Shown here piece after piece: positions 53,698 to 63,151 of a stretch of DNA of 64,000 bases (position 1 is its first letter; every line of letters begins with the position of its first letter). The position numbers and the translations under genes are program-made. The stretch is from contig JAPLFF010000006.1 in NCBI GenBank assembly GCA_026390775.1, positions 17,976-81,975 of the forward strand, in the 5' to 3' direction. The notes beneath the pieces were generated by a model, which was given only the letters and a program-made list of their open reading frames with translations, searched no databases and had not been told where the DNA came from. The stretch is from Ignavibacteriales bacterium. Lineage in GTDB: Bacteria; Bacteroidota; Ignavibacteria; Ignavibacteriales; Melioribacteraceae.

Positions 53698-56160
53698 ATG
53701 AATAAATGGAAAAAAATATTAATCGGCGCTTCTGCAACTCTTTTAGTACTCATAATTGTTTTTTCTATCATAGCATACTTAATGCTTAGGAAATCTTTAC
53801 CGCAATATAATGGTGAAATAAATATAACCGGTTTGAATAATCAAGTTGAAGTTCTCAGAGATAATTTTGCTATTCCGTTAATAAAAGCAGAAAGCGATGA
53901 AGATGCCGCCTTCGCATTGGGATTTGTTCATGCACAGGAAAGATTATTTCAAATGGATGTTGCACGAAGAGCAGGCGAAGGACGACTTAGCGAAGTTTTT
54001 GGCGCGAAGACTATTTCGATAGATCAAATGTTTAGAACAGTCGGTATCTACAAAAATGTAAAAGCGAATTATGAAAAACTAAATCCACTTTCAAAAAAAA
54101 TCTTGGTGGCTTATTCAAAAGGAGTAAATGCATTTATTAAAACCGCGAAAGGAAATTATCCAATCGAGTTTGATTTATTAGGTTATGATCCTTATCCGTG
54201 GAAACCGGAACATAGTTTAGTAATTGCAAAGTTAATGGGTTGGGAACTGAACATAAGCTGGTGGTCGGATATTACATTCACACAATTAGTTCAAAAGTTT
54301 GGGGTAGAGAAGGCAAAAGAATTATTGCCGGACTTTCCGGAAAACTCCCCAACAATTATTCCATCCGGTTTAGAAGGAGTTGCAGCAATATCTTCTGACT
54401 TTATAAAAGTAGATCAACAGTTTAGAAATTTTACAGGTTTTGTCGGAACACATATCGGTTCTAACAACTGGATTGTTAACGGTAAAATGTCAGCTTCCGG
54501 AGAACCGATAATCGCTAACGATCCGCATCTTGCTTACACTGCACCGGGGCGTTGGTATTTTGCAATAATTAGAAGTCACGATTGGAATGCTGAAGGATTT
54601 ACTATCCCAGGGTTACCAGCAATTGTAATTGGAAAAAATAAAAATATCGCTTGGGCTTTAACAAATGTTATGGCGGATGATGCTGATTTTTATGTTGAGA
54701 AAATTGATTCCTCCGGGAAGAATTATTTTTTCAACAAATCGTGGCGTCAGCTATCAATTGAAAAAGATACGATTCATGTTAAAGATACTGCGAATGTAGT
54801 TTATGAAATAAAGCGTACACACCGCGGACCGATAATTACTGATATTCATCCGTTTAAGCATATGTATCCAAACACCGGAATTAAGACTGCACAGCTTAGT
54901 ATGAGATGGACCGGATTGGAACCAAGCGATGAAATGTTTGCCGCGATCTCAATTAACAAAGCCAAGAACTGGGATGATTTTAAGAATGCTGTTAGATATT
55001 TCACCGTGCCTGGTCAAAATTTTGTTTATGGAGATGATAAAGGCAACATCGGTTACATTTGCGCAGCACGGTTACCGATTAGAAATACAAACAGTCCAAC
55101 ATTAATTAACGATGGTACGACAGATGTAAACGATTGGAAAGGATTTGTTCCTTATGAAGAAATGCCGAAGCTATTTAATCCGCCGCAAAATTTTATTGCG
55201 TCGGCAAATAATAAAACTCTGCTGAACTTTAAATATCACATTTCAAATATTTGGGAACCGTCTTCCCGTATTGAAAGAATTACGGAATTGCTTAATTCCA
55301 AGCCGATTCATTCTAAAGAGGATTATAAAAAATATCAGCTTGATTTTACTTCGCCTTACGCAAAAAAACTAACAAAATATATAACTGCTGCGTTTGACAG
55401 TGTTAAGGTAACGGATAAGAATCTTAAACTGACTTTAGAACTTTTCCACAACTGGAATTATGAAATGAACCCGGGCAGTCAAGTTCCAACAATCTACTCG
55501 CGTTTTTTTCAATATCTGATAAAAAATATTTTTGAAGATGAGATGGGAGTAAATCTGCTTAAAGAATATATTTTTGTAGCCAACGTTCCTTATAGAATTA
55601 TTCCCAAACTATTGGAAGAAAACAATTCGTCATTTTTTGATGATGTCCGTACACCGCAAAAAGAAACGCGGGATGACATAATCAGAAAAAGTTTGGTTGA
55701 TGCACTTACCGATCTTGAAAAGAATTATGGAACCGATGTTGCAAATTGGCAATGGGGCGATATTCATAAAGTAACATTCAAACACATGTTTCATGATAAA
55801 TCGGGATTACTTGATAAAATAATAAACATCGGGCCGTTCAGTATTGGAGGCGACGGAACTACAATATTTAATACTGAATATTCATTTCCGGAATTATTTG
55901 AAAGTAATCGCGATCTAACAATGTTGCATCGTTCCGAACAATATGAAAATATTCTTGGTCCTTCTATGCGCTACATTTTTGATTTTGCCGATCCTGATCA
56001 TTTAGAATTTATTCTTCCAACCGGTGAGTCCGGACATTTTATGAGCGATCATTATAAAGATATGAGTGAGATGTGGTTAAAAGGGAAGTATATAACAGTA
56101 CCGTTAAAAGAGGATGAGTTTAAGAAAAGCACAATAAATGTATTGAAGTTAATTCCGTAA
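53698..56160 (+). CDS. Penicillin acylase family (Ntn hydrolase) protein
   Basis: An 820-residue amidohydrolase precursor. One N-terminal membrane segment (about 8-31) anchors it towards the periplasm. Autocleavage should occur before the catalytic serine at about 255, in the motif GSNNWIVNG; ANDPHL follows as usual. Upstream, the alpha subunit has AFALGFVHAQERLFQMD. Family members cleave acyl-amides such as penicillin G or acyl-homoserine lactones. The real substrate could be quorum signals, lactams or other amides; sequence alone does not decide. Confidence 0.92.
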   Translation: MNKWKKILIGASATLLVLIIVFSIIAYLMLRKSLPQYNGEINITGLNNQVEVLRDNFAIPLIKAESDEDAAFALGFVHAQERLFQMDVARRAGEGRLSEVFGAKTISIDQMFRTVGIYKNVKANYEKLNPLSKKILVAYSKGVNAFIKTAKGNYPIEFDLLGYDPYPWKPEHSLVIAKLMGWELNISWWSDITFTQLVQKFGVEKAKELLPDFPENSPTIIPSGLEGVAAISSDFIKVDQQFRNFTGFVGTHIGSNNWIVNGKMSASGEPIIANDPHLAYTAPGRWYFAIIRSHDWNAEGFTIPGLPAIVIGKNKNIAWALTNVMADDADFYVEKIDSSGKNYFFNKSWRQLSIEKDTIHVKDTANVVYEIKRTHRGPIITDIHPFKHMYPNTGIKTAQLSMRWTGLEPSDEMFAAISINKAKNWDDFKNAVRYFTVPGQNFVYGDDKGNIGYICAARLPIRNTNSPTLINDGTTDVNDWKGFVPYEEMPKLFNPPQNFIASANNKTLLNFKYHISNIWEPSSRIERITELLNSKPIHSKEDYKKYQLDFTSPYAKKLTKYITAAFDSVKVTDKNLKLTLELFHNWNYEMNPGSQVPTIYSRFFQYLIKNIFEDEMGVNLLKEYIFVANVPYRIIPKLLEENNSSFFDDVRTPQKETRDDIIRKSLVDALTDLEKNYGTDVANWQWGDIHKVTFKHMFHDKSGLLDKIINIGPFSIGGDGTTIFNTEYSFPELFESNRDLTMLHRSEQYENILGPSMRYIFDFADPDHLEFILPTGESGHFMSDHYKDMSEMWLKGKYITVPLKEDEFKKSTINVLKLIP

Positions 56161-56225
56161 TAAAATAATTGTAATACTAATAAGTTTAGAAAATATTAAA
56201 TTGCGCCGAGACAAAATGGAAAGCT

Positions 56226-57179
56226 ATGAAAGTAATAGAACATCTTAATAAAGCGAAAAATACTTTAATCAGTTTTGAAATTATCCCGCCAAAACGGGGC
56301 GGCAACATAAAGCAGCTTCTTACCGTGTTGGAAGATATCACAAAGTATAATCCACGTTTTATTGATATAACCAGCCATGCGGCAGAAGTAATTTATGAAG
56401 AGACTGTTTCGGGCAATATGCAGATGAAGATAAAACGTAAACGGCCGGGAACCCTGGGAATTTGCGCTCTCATTCAAAATAAATATAACATAGATGCGGT
56501 ACCCCATGTTTTATGTACAGGATTTACACGTGAGGAAACCGAAGACTTTTTAATTGAACTTCACTATTTGGGGATTGATAATGTTCTTGCAATCCGCGGA
56601 GATGATAGTGATTATAAAAAACCGGTAAAATTCGGGCGAAGCATAAACGAATACGCGGTTGATCTAATTAGTCAAATCAATTCAATCAATAAGGGAAAAT
56701 ATTTGGAAGAAGGTTTGCTTGATGCACAGCCGATGAATTTTTGTATCGGTACAAGCGGATATCCGGAAAAACATTTTGAATCGCCAAATCTGAAAACAGA
56801 TATTCGATATACAAAAGCAAAAGTTGATGCTGGTGCTTCATATATTGTAACGCAAATGTTTTATAGCAACAAAAGTTATTTTGAGTATGTTGATCTATGC
56901 CATAAAGAAAATATAACAGTTCCTATAATCCCGGGTTTGAAGATTATAACTAGTAAATCGCATGTAAAAACTCTTCCTAAAAATTTTTACATAGATATTC
57001 CTCAAGAGTTAGCGGAAGAAATTGAAAAATCAAAACCGGAACATACACTTGAAATCGGAGTTAACTGGACAGTAAAGCAAGTAGAGGAATTATTAAATAA
57101 AAATGTTCCGGCGCTTCATTTTTATATCATGCAGGATTCTAAACCGATTAAAATGCTGATGGACAAATTAAAAATTTGA
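56226..57179 (+). CDS. metF: Methylenetetrahydrofolate reductase
   Basis: A 317-residue FAD-dependent TIM-barrel enzyme that reduces 5,10-methylene-THF to 5-methyl-THF for methionine synthesis. Motifs include FEIIPPKRGG (catalytic Glu), DITSHAAEV, the NVLAIRGDD segment and YIVTQMFYSNKSYFEYV. The overall form and length match bacterial MetF. It is followed after nine bases by a Gfo/Idh-type oxidoreductase gene. The 65-base upstream gap has no clear promoter. Confidence 0.92.
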   Translation: MKVIEHLNKAKNTLISFEIIPPKRGGNIKQLLTVLEDITKYNPRFIDITSHAAEVIYEETVSGNMQMKIKRKRPGTLGICALIQNKYNIDAVPHVLCTGFTREETEDFLIELHYLGIDNVLAIRGDDSDYKKPVKFGRSINEYAVDLISQINSINKGKYLEEGLLDAQPMNFCIGTSGYPEKHFESPNLKTDIRYTKAKVDAGASYIVTQMFYSNKSYFEYVDLCHKENITVPIIPGLKIITSKSHVKTLPKNFYIDIPQELAEEIEKSKPEHTLEIGVNWTVKQVEELLNKNVPALHFYIMQDSKPIKMLMDKLKI

Positions 57180-57188
57180 GTTAATAAA

Positions 57189-58211
57189 ATGATAAGATCA
57201 TCAACACGTTTAAAATTTTCTTCTGCAATGCCACGTAAACTAAAATGGGGTGTAGCCGGCTGCGGAAATTTTGCTGAAAATTCTTTTCTGCCGGCATTGC
57301 TTCTAGCTCAGAGAAGTAAACTTGTTTCTATTTATAGCCATGATTTGAAGAGAGCTAAGAATTTTGCATTAAAGTTTGGTGCTCATAACTCATTTGATGA
57401 TTTCGATACTTTTCTAACCAGTGATATAGATGTAGTTTATATCTCAAGTGTAAACTCCGATCATTATTGGCAAGTACTAAAAGCCGCAAGAGCAGGAAAG
57501 AATATTTTATGCGAAAGACCAATTGCCTTGAGCTCGATTCAAATTGAAGAAATGATAAAAGTTTGTAAAGAACAAAATGTAATTTTCATGATAAATCATT
57601 TGCACAGATTTCACCCGCTTGTTCAAAAAGCCAAGGAGTTAATTAATAATCAAATGCTGGGAAAAATTGTTTCTATTTCAGCAACTTACAACATTGATGT
57701 TTCGCCCGTTGATAATTTCAGATTTAAGAAGGAACTAAGCGGTGGCGGAGTACTTCGAGACCTTGGCGGACAGATGATAGATCTATTACGATTTTTTGGG
57801 GGTAATATTATTGATGTTAAAGCTTATATGGATAATGTTGTTTACAAAAGCGATGTAGAAGATTTCGCTTCAGCAATTGTAAAATTTGAAAAGAATGGGT
57901 ACGGTTACTTCAATATTTCATACAACACAAAGAAAGCACACAATAGGATAGAAATTTTGGGTTACAATGGTTCGCTTGCTATTGAGAATTTTTTAGGCAA
58001 AAAAAATCTTGCAACAAAACTAATAATAGATCTTCAAGGCGAAGGTAAAAAAATGTTTCGCAAGAGAACAAATAAATTATTGTTTATGATTCGTTCTGTT
58101 CAAAAAACATTTTTGAAAAATGAACCGCCATTAGTTACAGGCGAAGATGGTTTAGAAAATATGTTGATAATAGAAAAAATAGAGAAACAATGCCTTTACG
58201 AAAAGAATTAA
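57189..58211 (+). CDS. Gfo/Idh/MocA family NAD(P)-dependent oxidoreductase
   Basis: A 340-residue sugar-type dehydrogenase. The Rossmann domain starts WGVAGCGNFAENSFLPALL and contains CERPIAL, the usual E-K/R-P substrate motif; the C-terminal domain has GGGVLRDLGGQMIDLLRFF. ATG at 57228 (MPRKLKWGVAG) is an alternative start that would remove 13 residues. It overlaps the downstream aldolase gene by 22 bases, so the two are translationally coupled and may act in the same sugar pathway, but substrate is unknown. Confidence 0.85.
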   Translation: MIRSSTRLKFSSAMPRKLKWGVAGCGNFAENSFLPALLLAQRSKLVSIYSHDLKRAKNFALKFGAHNSFDDFDTFLTSDIDVVYISSVNSDHYWQVLKAARAGKNILCERPIALSSIQIEEMIKVCKEQNVIFMINHLHRFHPLVQKAKELINNQMLGKIVSISATYNIDVSPVDNFRFKKELSGGGVLRDLGGQMIDLLRFFGGNIIDVKAYMDNVVYKSDVEDFASAIVKFEKNGYGYFNISYNTKKAHNRIEILGYNGSLAIENFLGKKNLATKLIIDLQGEGKKMFRKRTNKLLFMIRSVQKTFLKNEPPLVTGEDGLENMLIIEKIEKQCLYEKN

Positions 58212-58849
58212 TTCAAGCATGCCATAAAGTTTATGCTAACAGTTTTGTCGCCGCATACGATGGAAATCTGTCGGCACGAATTGACGACAAGAAATTATTA
58301 ATTACTCCTTCCGGTAAATGTAAGGGAGAATTAGAAGAAAAAGATCTTCTTGAAATTGATTATGAAGGGAAAGTATTAAGCGGAGATGGTTTGGTTTCGG
58401 CTGAAGTGAAAATGCATCTTCTAGCATATCAAAACAGAGAAGACGTTAACGCAGTTGTCCATAGTCATCCAATTCATGCTTCTGCATTTTGTGTTGTAGA
58501 TAAAGAATTAAGCCAGCCAATTTTTCCTGAATCTATTCTTTCTCTCGGGAAAATTCCGCTATGTAAATATTCAACGATTTCAACAGAAGAGGTTGAAGAA
58601 TCAATTTTACCTTATATAGGGTATGTTTGGGTTTTACTATTACAAAATCATGGTGTCCTGGCATTTGGGAAATCAATTAAAGATGCTTATTTCAAAGTAG
58701 AGAAGCTTGAACATTTTGCTAAAATTATGACTGTAGCAGAAATACTTGGCGGGGCAAATAAACTTTCAGTTGATCAACTAAAAAAACTTTACATGATCTC
58801 CGAAGAAATTTACGGAGTTAAAGTTGATGACAAGATGAAATTTCTTTAA
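58190..58849 (+). CDS. Class II aldolase/adducin family protein (FucA-like)
   Basis: A 219-residue metal-dependent aldolase-type protein. The N-terminal region (AYDGNLSARIDDKKLLITPSG) and the zinc-binding HSHPIHASAFC and later QNHGVLAFG histidines are typical of L-fuculose-phosphate aldolase and relatives. Such enzymes split phosphorylated deoxysugars to DHAP and lactaldehyde. It overlaps the preceding oxidoreductase gene. A link to the aldehyde dehydrogenase at 44502 and EutN at 62611 is possible but not shown by location. Confidence 0.88.
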   Translation: MPLRKELIQACHKVYANSFVAAYDGNLSARIDDKKLLITPSGKCKGELEEKDLLEIDYEGKVLSGDGLVSAEVKMHLLAYQNREDVNAVVHSHPIHASAFCVVDKELSQPIFPESILSLGKIPLCKYSTISTEEVEESILPYIGYVWVLLLQNHGVLAFGKSIKDAYFKVEKLEHFAKIMTVAEILGGANKLSVDQLKKLYMISEEIYGVKVDDKMKFL

Positions 58850-58859
58850 GAAATAATTA

Positions 58860-59885
58860 ATGTTGGGAAATACAGAGATAAAAATGCCAAACGGTAAAAT
58901 TAATGTTGCACTTCTCGTTGGAGGCACTTCTCCTGAACGAGAAGTTTCAAAAAACACAGGCAAATCAATATTAAAAGCATTATATGATCTTGGGTACAAA
59001 GTAAAAGTAATTGATCCGGCTTTTGGTTTGAATCAACCAAAAGAAGAAGAAAAATTTTTTGCTGAGAAAGATTACATAGACAGATCCAATAGAAACATTG
59101 TTGAGGCAATCAACTCAACAATGTTTGATGATGTTGATATTGCATTTCTTGCACTTCACGGAAAATGGGGAGAAGATGGGAAAATCCAATCGCTGCTGGA
59201 ATTCCGAAATATAAAATATACCGGCTCAAAAGTTTTAGCCAGCGCTCTTGCGATGGATAAATGTATGACGAAAATTATGTTTCAACATTTTGATGTGAAT
59301 ACGCCGAGATGGTTTGTTGTTAATAAAAATGAAAATGATCTGGATTTGATTCGTTCTAAAATCAAAAAATTCTTTGGCTACCCATGTGTTATAAAACCTA
59401 ATGATGAAGGATCTACAATTGGTCTAACAATTTGCCGCGGCGATATTGAAGTTCATCAAGCATTAAGAAAAGCATACCAGTATTCAGACAAAGTTTTAGT
59501 TGAAGAATATATTGCGGGACACGAATTGACTGTTGCTATAATTGATCAACAAGCGTTGCCAGTTTTAGAAATCAAACCTAAAAGTGGTTTTTATGATTAT
59601 GAAAATAAATATACAAGCGGTAGAACAGATTATATCGTCCCTGCTGAAATCTCCCAAAAAATTTCCGAACATCTTCAACACCAAGCACTTCTCGCATTTA
59701 ATTCAGTTGGATGTGAAAGCTATGCACGAATTGATTTTAGAATGACGAATGATTTTAAAACTTATTGTCTGGAAGTAAATACTTTACCCGGAATGACAAG
59801 TACATCACTTGTTCCCAAAATGGCAAAAGCAGCCGGTATAACATTCGAACAATTGATTGATAGAATAATCAAGAATTCGCTTTAA
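58860..59885 (+). CDS. ddl: D-alanine--D-alanine ligase
   Basis: Joins two D-alanines for peptidoglycan precursor synthesis. ATP-grasp motifs include LLVGGTSPEREVSKNTG, VIKPNDEGSTIG, VEEYIAGHELTVAI and the C-terminal LEVNTLPGMTSTSLVPKMA. The 341-residue length is normal. ATG at 58884 (MPNGKINVALL) is a possible alternative start. It overlaps the ftsB/divIC-like gene by one base, which links it with division functions downstream. Confidence 0.94.
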   Translation: MLGNTEIKMPNGKINVALLVGGTSPEREVSKNTGKSILKALYDLGYKVKVIDPAFGLNQPKEEEKFFAEKDYIDRSNRNIVEAINSTMFDDVDIAFLALHGKWGEDGKIQSLLEFRNIKYTGSKVLASALAMDKCMTKIMFQHFDVNTPRWFVVNKNENDLDLIRSKIKKFFGYPCVIKPNDEGSTIGLTICRGDIEVHQALRKAYQYSDKVLVEEYIAGHELTVAIIDQQALPVLEIKPKSGFYDYENKYTSGRTDYIVPAEISQKISEHLQHQALLAFNSVGCESYARIDFRMTNDFKTYCLEVNTLPGMTSTSLVPKMAKAAGITFEQLIDRIIKNSL

Positions 59886-60175
59886 TGATATTGCTTAATA
59901 ATAAACTGCTCAAAAAGCTCATTATCATTTTGATCTTGCTTGGTTCCCTGGCTTTTTTATTTTTTAATGAAAACGGTATTCTGAAATATTTGAAAACCAA
60001 AAGCGAGTTGAAGCATCTTGATCAAGAACTAAGAAAATCTGTTGAGAAAGTAAAAGAACTTGAAAGAGAAATTGACTCCTTGAAAACAAGCAAAGAGAAA
60101 ATTGAGAAAGTAGCCCGCGAAAAATTTCATATGATGAAAAAGAATGAAAAAGTTTTTAAGATCGAAGAGAAATAA
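59885..60175 (+). CDS. FtsB/DivIC-like septum formation protein
   Basis: A 96-residue bitopic membrane protein: an N-terminal helix (LLKKLIIILILLGSLAFLFF) followed by a coiled coil (LKHLDQELRKSVEKVKELEREIDSLKTSKEKIEK) and the short FtsB-like end AREKFHMMKKNEKVFKI. This matches the septum formation initiator family, which links FtsL/FtsQ in the divisome. The position after ddl supports a cell-wall/division role. FtsB cannot be separated from DivIC by sequence alone. Confidence 0.82.
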   Translation: MILLNNKLLKKLIIILILLGSLAFLFFNENGILKYLKTKSELKHLDQELRKSVEKVKELEREIDSLKTSKEKIEKVAREKFHMMKKNEKVFKIEEK

Positions 60176-60178
60176 AAA

Positions 60179-61474
60179 TTGAAAAACAAAATAAATATTC
60201 CGCAAACGCCACTTGCTGATAGATGCCGTCCTAAAATTTTAGATGATTTTCAAGGTCAAGAAAAATTAGTCGGAGCGGGAAAACCTCTCCGTACAATGAT
60301 CGAGTCCGATACTATGAGCTCAATTATTTTATGGGGTCCGCCCGGCACCGGCAAAACAACTTTAGCCAAAATTATTTCTGAATCAACACAATCCGAGTTC
60401 CATCAAATAAATGCTGTTTCATCAGGAGTGCGTGAGATTAGGCAAATAATTGAACTAGCAAAAGAGAATTTAGAACAATTCAGAAAAACAATTTTATTCA
60501 TTGATGAAATTCATCGTTTCAATAAAGCTCAACAGGATGCGCTGCTTTCCTCTGTTGAGAGCGGCCAAATTATATTGATTGGTGCAACTACAGAAAATCC
60601 GTCATTTGAAGTGATACCGGCATTAAGATCGCGGGTACGAATATTTGTTTTAGAAGAGCTATCTAAGAATAATCTTCAGAATATTTTAAACCATGCATTA
60701 ACAAAAGATGAGTTTATTAAAAAGCTTAATATCAAATCTATAGATAACGATTTTCTTTTTTTTGTTTCCGGCGGAGATGCGCGTATTTTATTAAATATTT
60801 TGGAAGCTTCATGCATTCAGGAATATGAGAAAGAAGAAATTATTATTACTAAAGAAGTTATTGAGAATATTATTCAGCGGAAAAATATATTATATGATAA
60901 AGCCGGTGAAGAACATTACAATATTATCTCTGCATTCATAAAAAGTTTACGCGGCTCGGATCCCGATGCAGCAGTTTATTGGATGGCAAGAATGTTGGAA
61001 GGAGGAGAGGATCCGCTTTTCATAGCAAGACGGATGGTAGTTCTTGCATCGGAAGATATTGGAAATGCTTCTCCCAACGCTCTTCTTATTGCGGAAGCTG
61101 CATTCAGTGCAGTAGATAAAATTGGAATGCCCGAAGGAAGAATAATTCTTTCTCAATGCGCAACGTATCTCGCTTCTTCACCCAAAAGTAATGCATCATA
61201 TTTTGCAATAGATAACGCACTTACAGACGCAAAAAATTTACCTCAGTATCAAGTCCCCATTCATTTACGTAACGCACCGACAAAATTGATGAAAGAATTA
61301 GGTTATGGTAAGGAATACAAATACCCGCACTCATTCGAAAATAATTTTATTCAAGAAAATTATTTACCTGAAGAATTGAAGAATAAACAATATTATTTAC
61401 CTTCAGAAAACGGTAATGAAAAGACAATTAAAGAAAGATTAACGAATTTGTGGAAAGGGAAAAAGAAATATTAG
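60179..61474 (+). CDS. rarA: Replication-associated recombination protein A (RarA/MgsA)
   Basis: A 431-residue AAA+ clamp-loader-like ATPase that acts at stalled forks. Motifs are PLADRCRPKILDDFQGQEKLVG, Walker A GPPGTGKTTLAK, Walker [18 protein letters not shown] and sensor GATTENPSFEV; the C-terminal MgsA domain (RMLEGGEDPLFIARRMVVLASEDIG split over 1010-1060 of 60 kb region) is present. It starts with TTG three bases after the divIC-like stop. It overlaps dprA by four bases at the convergent 3' ends. Confidence 0.94.
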   Translation: MKNKINIPQTPLADRCRPKILDDFQGQEKLVGAGKPLRTMIESDTMSSIILWGPPGTGKTTLAKIISESTQSEFHQINAVSSGVREIRQIIELAKENLEQFRKTILFIDEIHRFNKAQQDALLSSVESGQIILIGATTENPSFEVIPALRSRVRIFVLEELSKNNLQNILNHALTKDEFIKKLNIKSIDNDFLFFVSGGDARILLNILEASCIQEYEKEEIIITKEVIENIIQRKNILYDKAGEEHYNIISAFIKSLRGSDPDAAVYWMARMLEGGEDPLFIARRMVVLASEDIGNASPNALLIAEAAFSAVDKIGMPEGRIILSQCATYLASSPKSNASYFAIDNALTDAKNLPQYQVPIHLRNAPTKLMKELGYGKEYKYPHSFENNFIQENYLPEELKNKQYYLPSENGNEKTIKERLTNLWKGKKKY

Positions 61475-62592
61475 TAGCGAACAAACATTTTTCCCGGCAA
61501 TTGTTTTACCAATCCTTTGAATTCCAATGTTAATAAGTTTACCAAACAATCAGATGTTGCCATTGAGGTAAATGAGGCGATCTCATCAATTTGTTTTGAT
61601 TCATTTGTCAAAACATTTAAGACTTTCTCTTCGAATAAGGTTAGTTCAACACTAGGTCTCGGAATATTTATTCCGACTTCAGGTTTCAACTTTAAATTCA
61701 GTTCAAGTAATATATCTTCAACACAAGTTACCAATTTAGCTTCACCTCTTTGAATTAATGAGTTTGGCCCCTCGCTTTGCTGAGCATTTAAATTTCCAGG
61801 TAAGGCAAATATTTCCCTATTTTGATCGAGTGCATAAGCGGCAGTTTGCATAGCTCCGCCGTTAAGTTTTGTCTCAATTATTAATGTTCCTAATGATATT
61901 CCGGAGATTATTCTATTTCTCCTCGGAAAATTTTGTGCATCAGGTTTAGTTCCTAATTCAAATTCTGAAATTATTACTCCATTCTTTTTAATCTGTGAAA
62001 AAAGTTTTTTGTTTTCCGGAGGATAAATTACATCAAGACCAGATCCAATTACTGCAATAGTTCTACCGTTGGATTTCAAAGCTGATTCATGCGCTATGGA
62101 ATCAATACCGCGAGCGAGTCCGCTTACTACAGTTATTTTTTTCTCACTGAGTTCGGATGAAAATTTTTCGGTTTCAATTTTACCATATGGAGATGGTTGT
62201 CTTGTACCAACAATTGCAAGAGAATATTTATCTTGTTCTATGAAATTTCCAAGTGTATATATAATTAAGGGGGGAAAATAAATTTTTTTAAGAAGTTCAG
62301 GATAATCTTCATCCCAAAAAGTAATTAATCGCCCACCTAGTGAATTCAATTTCTCTAATTCGGAAATTAAATTAGATTTAATTTTATTATAACTATCCGA
62401 AGAAAGTTTAATTTTTGTTGCAAGAGTTTTACTAATCCCTTCAACTTGCAATAAACTATTAAAATCCGTGTGTAGAATTCTATCTAAAGAATGGAATTTG
62501 GTAAGAAGAGAAAATATTTTTAGTGGACCTATCCCCTCAATGCTGAGTAATAAACGAAGATAAACTAAATTTTCGAAATTAATCTGAGACAA
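61471..62592 (-). CDS. dprA: DNA processing protein DprA
   Basis: A 373-residue single-strand DNA-binding protein that loads RecA during natural transformation. An N-terminal HhH/SAM-like region (SIEGIGPLKIFSLLTKF; QVEGISKTLATKIKL) precedes the Rossmann-like DprA core (LAIVGTRQPSPYG, SGLARGIDSIAHESAL, IGSGLDVIYPPEN, FPRRNRIISG) and a C-terminal winged helix. It suggests latent competence, although many non-competent bacteria carry dprA. It lies 18 bases downstream of a eutN gene in the same operon. Confidence 0.94.
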   Translation of the reverse strand: MSQINFENLVYLRLLLSIEGIGPLKIFSLLTKFHSLDRILHTDFNSLLQVEGISKTLATKIKLSSDSYNKIKSNLISELEKLNSLGGRLITFWDEDYPELLKKIYFPPLIIYTLGNFIEQDKYSLAIVGTRQPSPYGKIETEKFSSELSEKKITVVSGLARGIDSIAHESALKSNGRTIAVIGSGLDVIYPPENKKLFSQIKKNGVIISEFELGTKPDAQNFPRRNRIISGISLGTLIIETKLNGGAMQTAAYALDQNREIFALPGNLNAQQSEGPNSLIQRGEAKLVTCVEDILLELNLKLKPEVGINIPRPSVELTLFEEKVLNVLTNESKQIDEIASFTSMATSDCLVNLLTLEFKGLVKQLPGKMFVRY

Positions 62593-62610
62593 GTTATAGT
62601 CTGAAAATTA

Positions 62611-62886
62611 TTATTCGTTGATTTCAATGTTGTCTACAATTGCAATTACCATCGTATTAACAGGAGCGTTAGTGTGTCCCAATATTTGTTCAACAGCATC
62701 ACCCTCTTGAACAACAATTACAGAATCCCCAATTCCAGCGTCGATCTGATCTAAAGCTATAAAATCTTTTTGGCCTATTAAGTTTCCGATATAATCAATC
62801 GGATGAACTATTAATAACTTATGCCCAATTAAAAATTTATTTTTTGGGGTGGATACTATATTACCTTTAATCTTTGCTAGAAACAT
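62611..62886 (-). CDS. EutN/CcmL family microcompartment vertex protein
   Basis: A 91-residue protein of the EutN/CcmL (BMC-P) family, which forms pentamers that cap the corners of bacterial microcompartments. Typical features are KIKGNIVSTPKN, LIVHPIDYIG, IALDQIDAGIGDSVIVVQEGDAV and VNTMVIAIVDNIEI. No BMC-H or BMC-T shell genes lie in the window. It is co-directional with, and overlaps by 20 bases, a DUF3098 gene upstream, and precedes dprA. A stand-alone role or membership of a shell encoded elsewhere are both possible. Confidence 0.9.
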   Translation of the reverse strand: MFLAKIKGNIVSTPKNKFLIGHKLLIVHPIDYIGNLIGQKDFIALDQIDAGIGDSVIVVQEGDAVEQILGHTNAPVNTMVIAIVDNIEINE

Positions 62887-63151
62887 TTGTCTTTTTCTTA
62901 ATAAAAATCGAAGATTTTAATAAGATTGCTAATGGAATAATAATAATGTAGGCGATTAAAAGAGTAATAGGAGAGATAGTGAGGGAAAAAAAACTATCCC
63001 AATTACCCTGTGCCATAAATAAATATCCAAAAGTTAAAACCACTAAACCTGATGCAATTAGAATATAATTGTTCTTATCCCAATAATCTTTAAATGGTGA
63101 TGATATTGATTTCTTAACTTCTTTTATATTTCTTTTTTCTTTTACCACCAC
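62867..63151 (-). CDS. Small two-helix membrane protein (DUF3098-like)
   Basis: A 94-residue protein with a charged N-terminus and two membrane helices (NYILIASGLVVLTFGYLFM; ITLLIAYIIIIPLAILL) joined by a short loop (AQGNWDSFFSLTISP). The pattern fits DUF3098, a family common in Bacteroidota with unknown function. The start is a tandem GTG-GTG with AGAGG upstream. It is first of a three-gene operon with eutN and dprA. Confidence 0.65.
   Translation of the reverse strand: MVVKEKRNIKEVKKSISSPFKDYWDKNNYILIASGLVVLTFGYLFMAQGNWDSFFSLTISPITLLIAYIIIIPLAILLKSSIFIKKKTNVSSKD

Noticed and set aside
53698..56160. Penicillin acylase considered as an antibiotic resistance or defence gene
   Set aside because: The family acts on many acyl-amides, and the context (metF, ddl, rarA) gives no defence or resistance signal.
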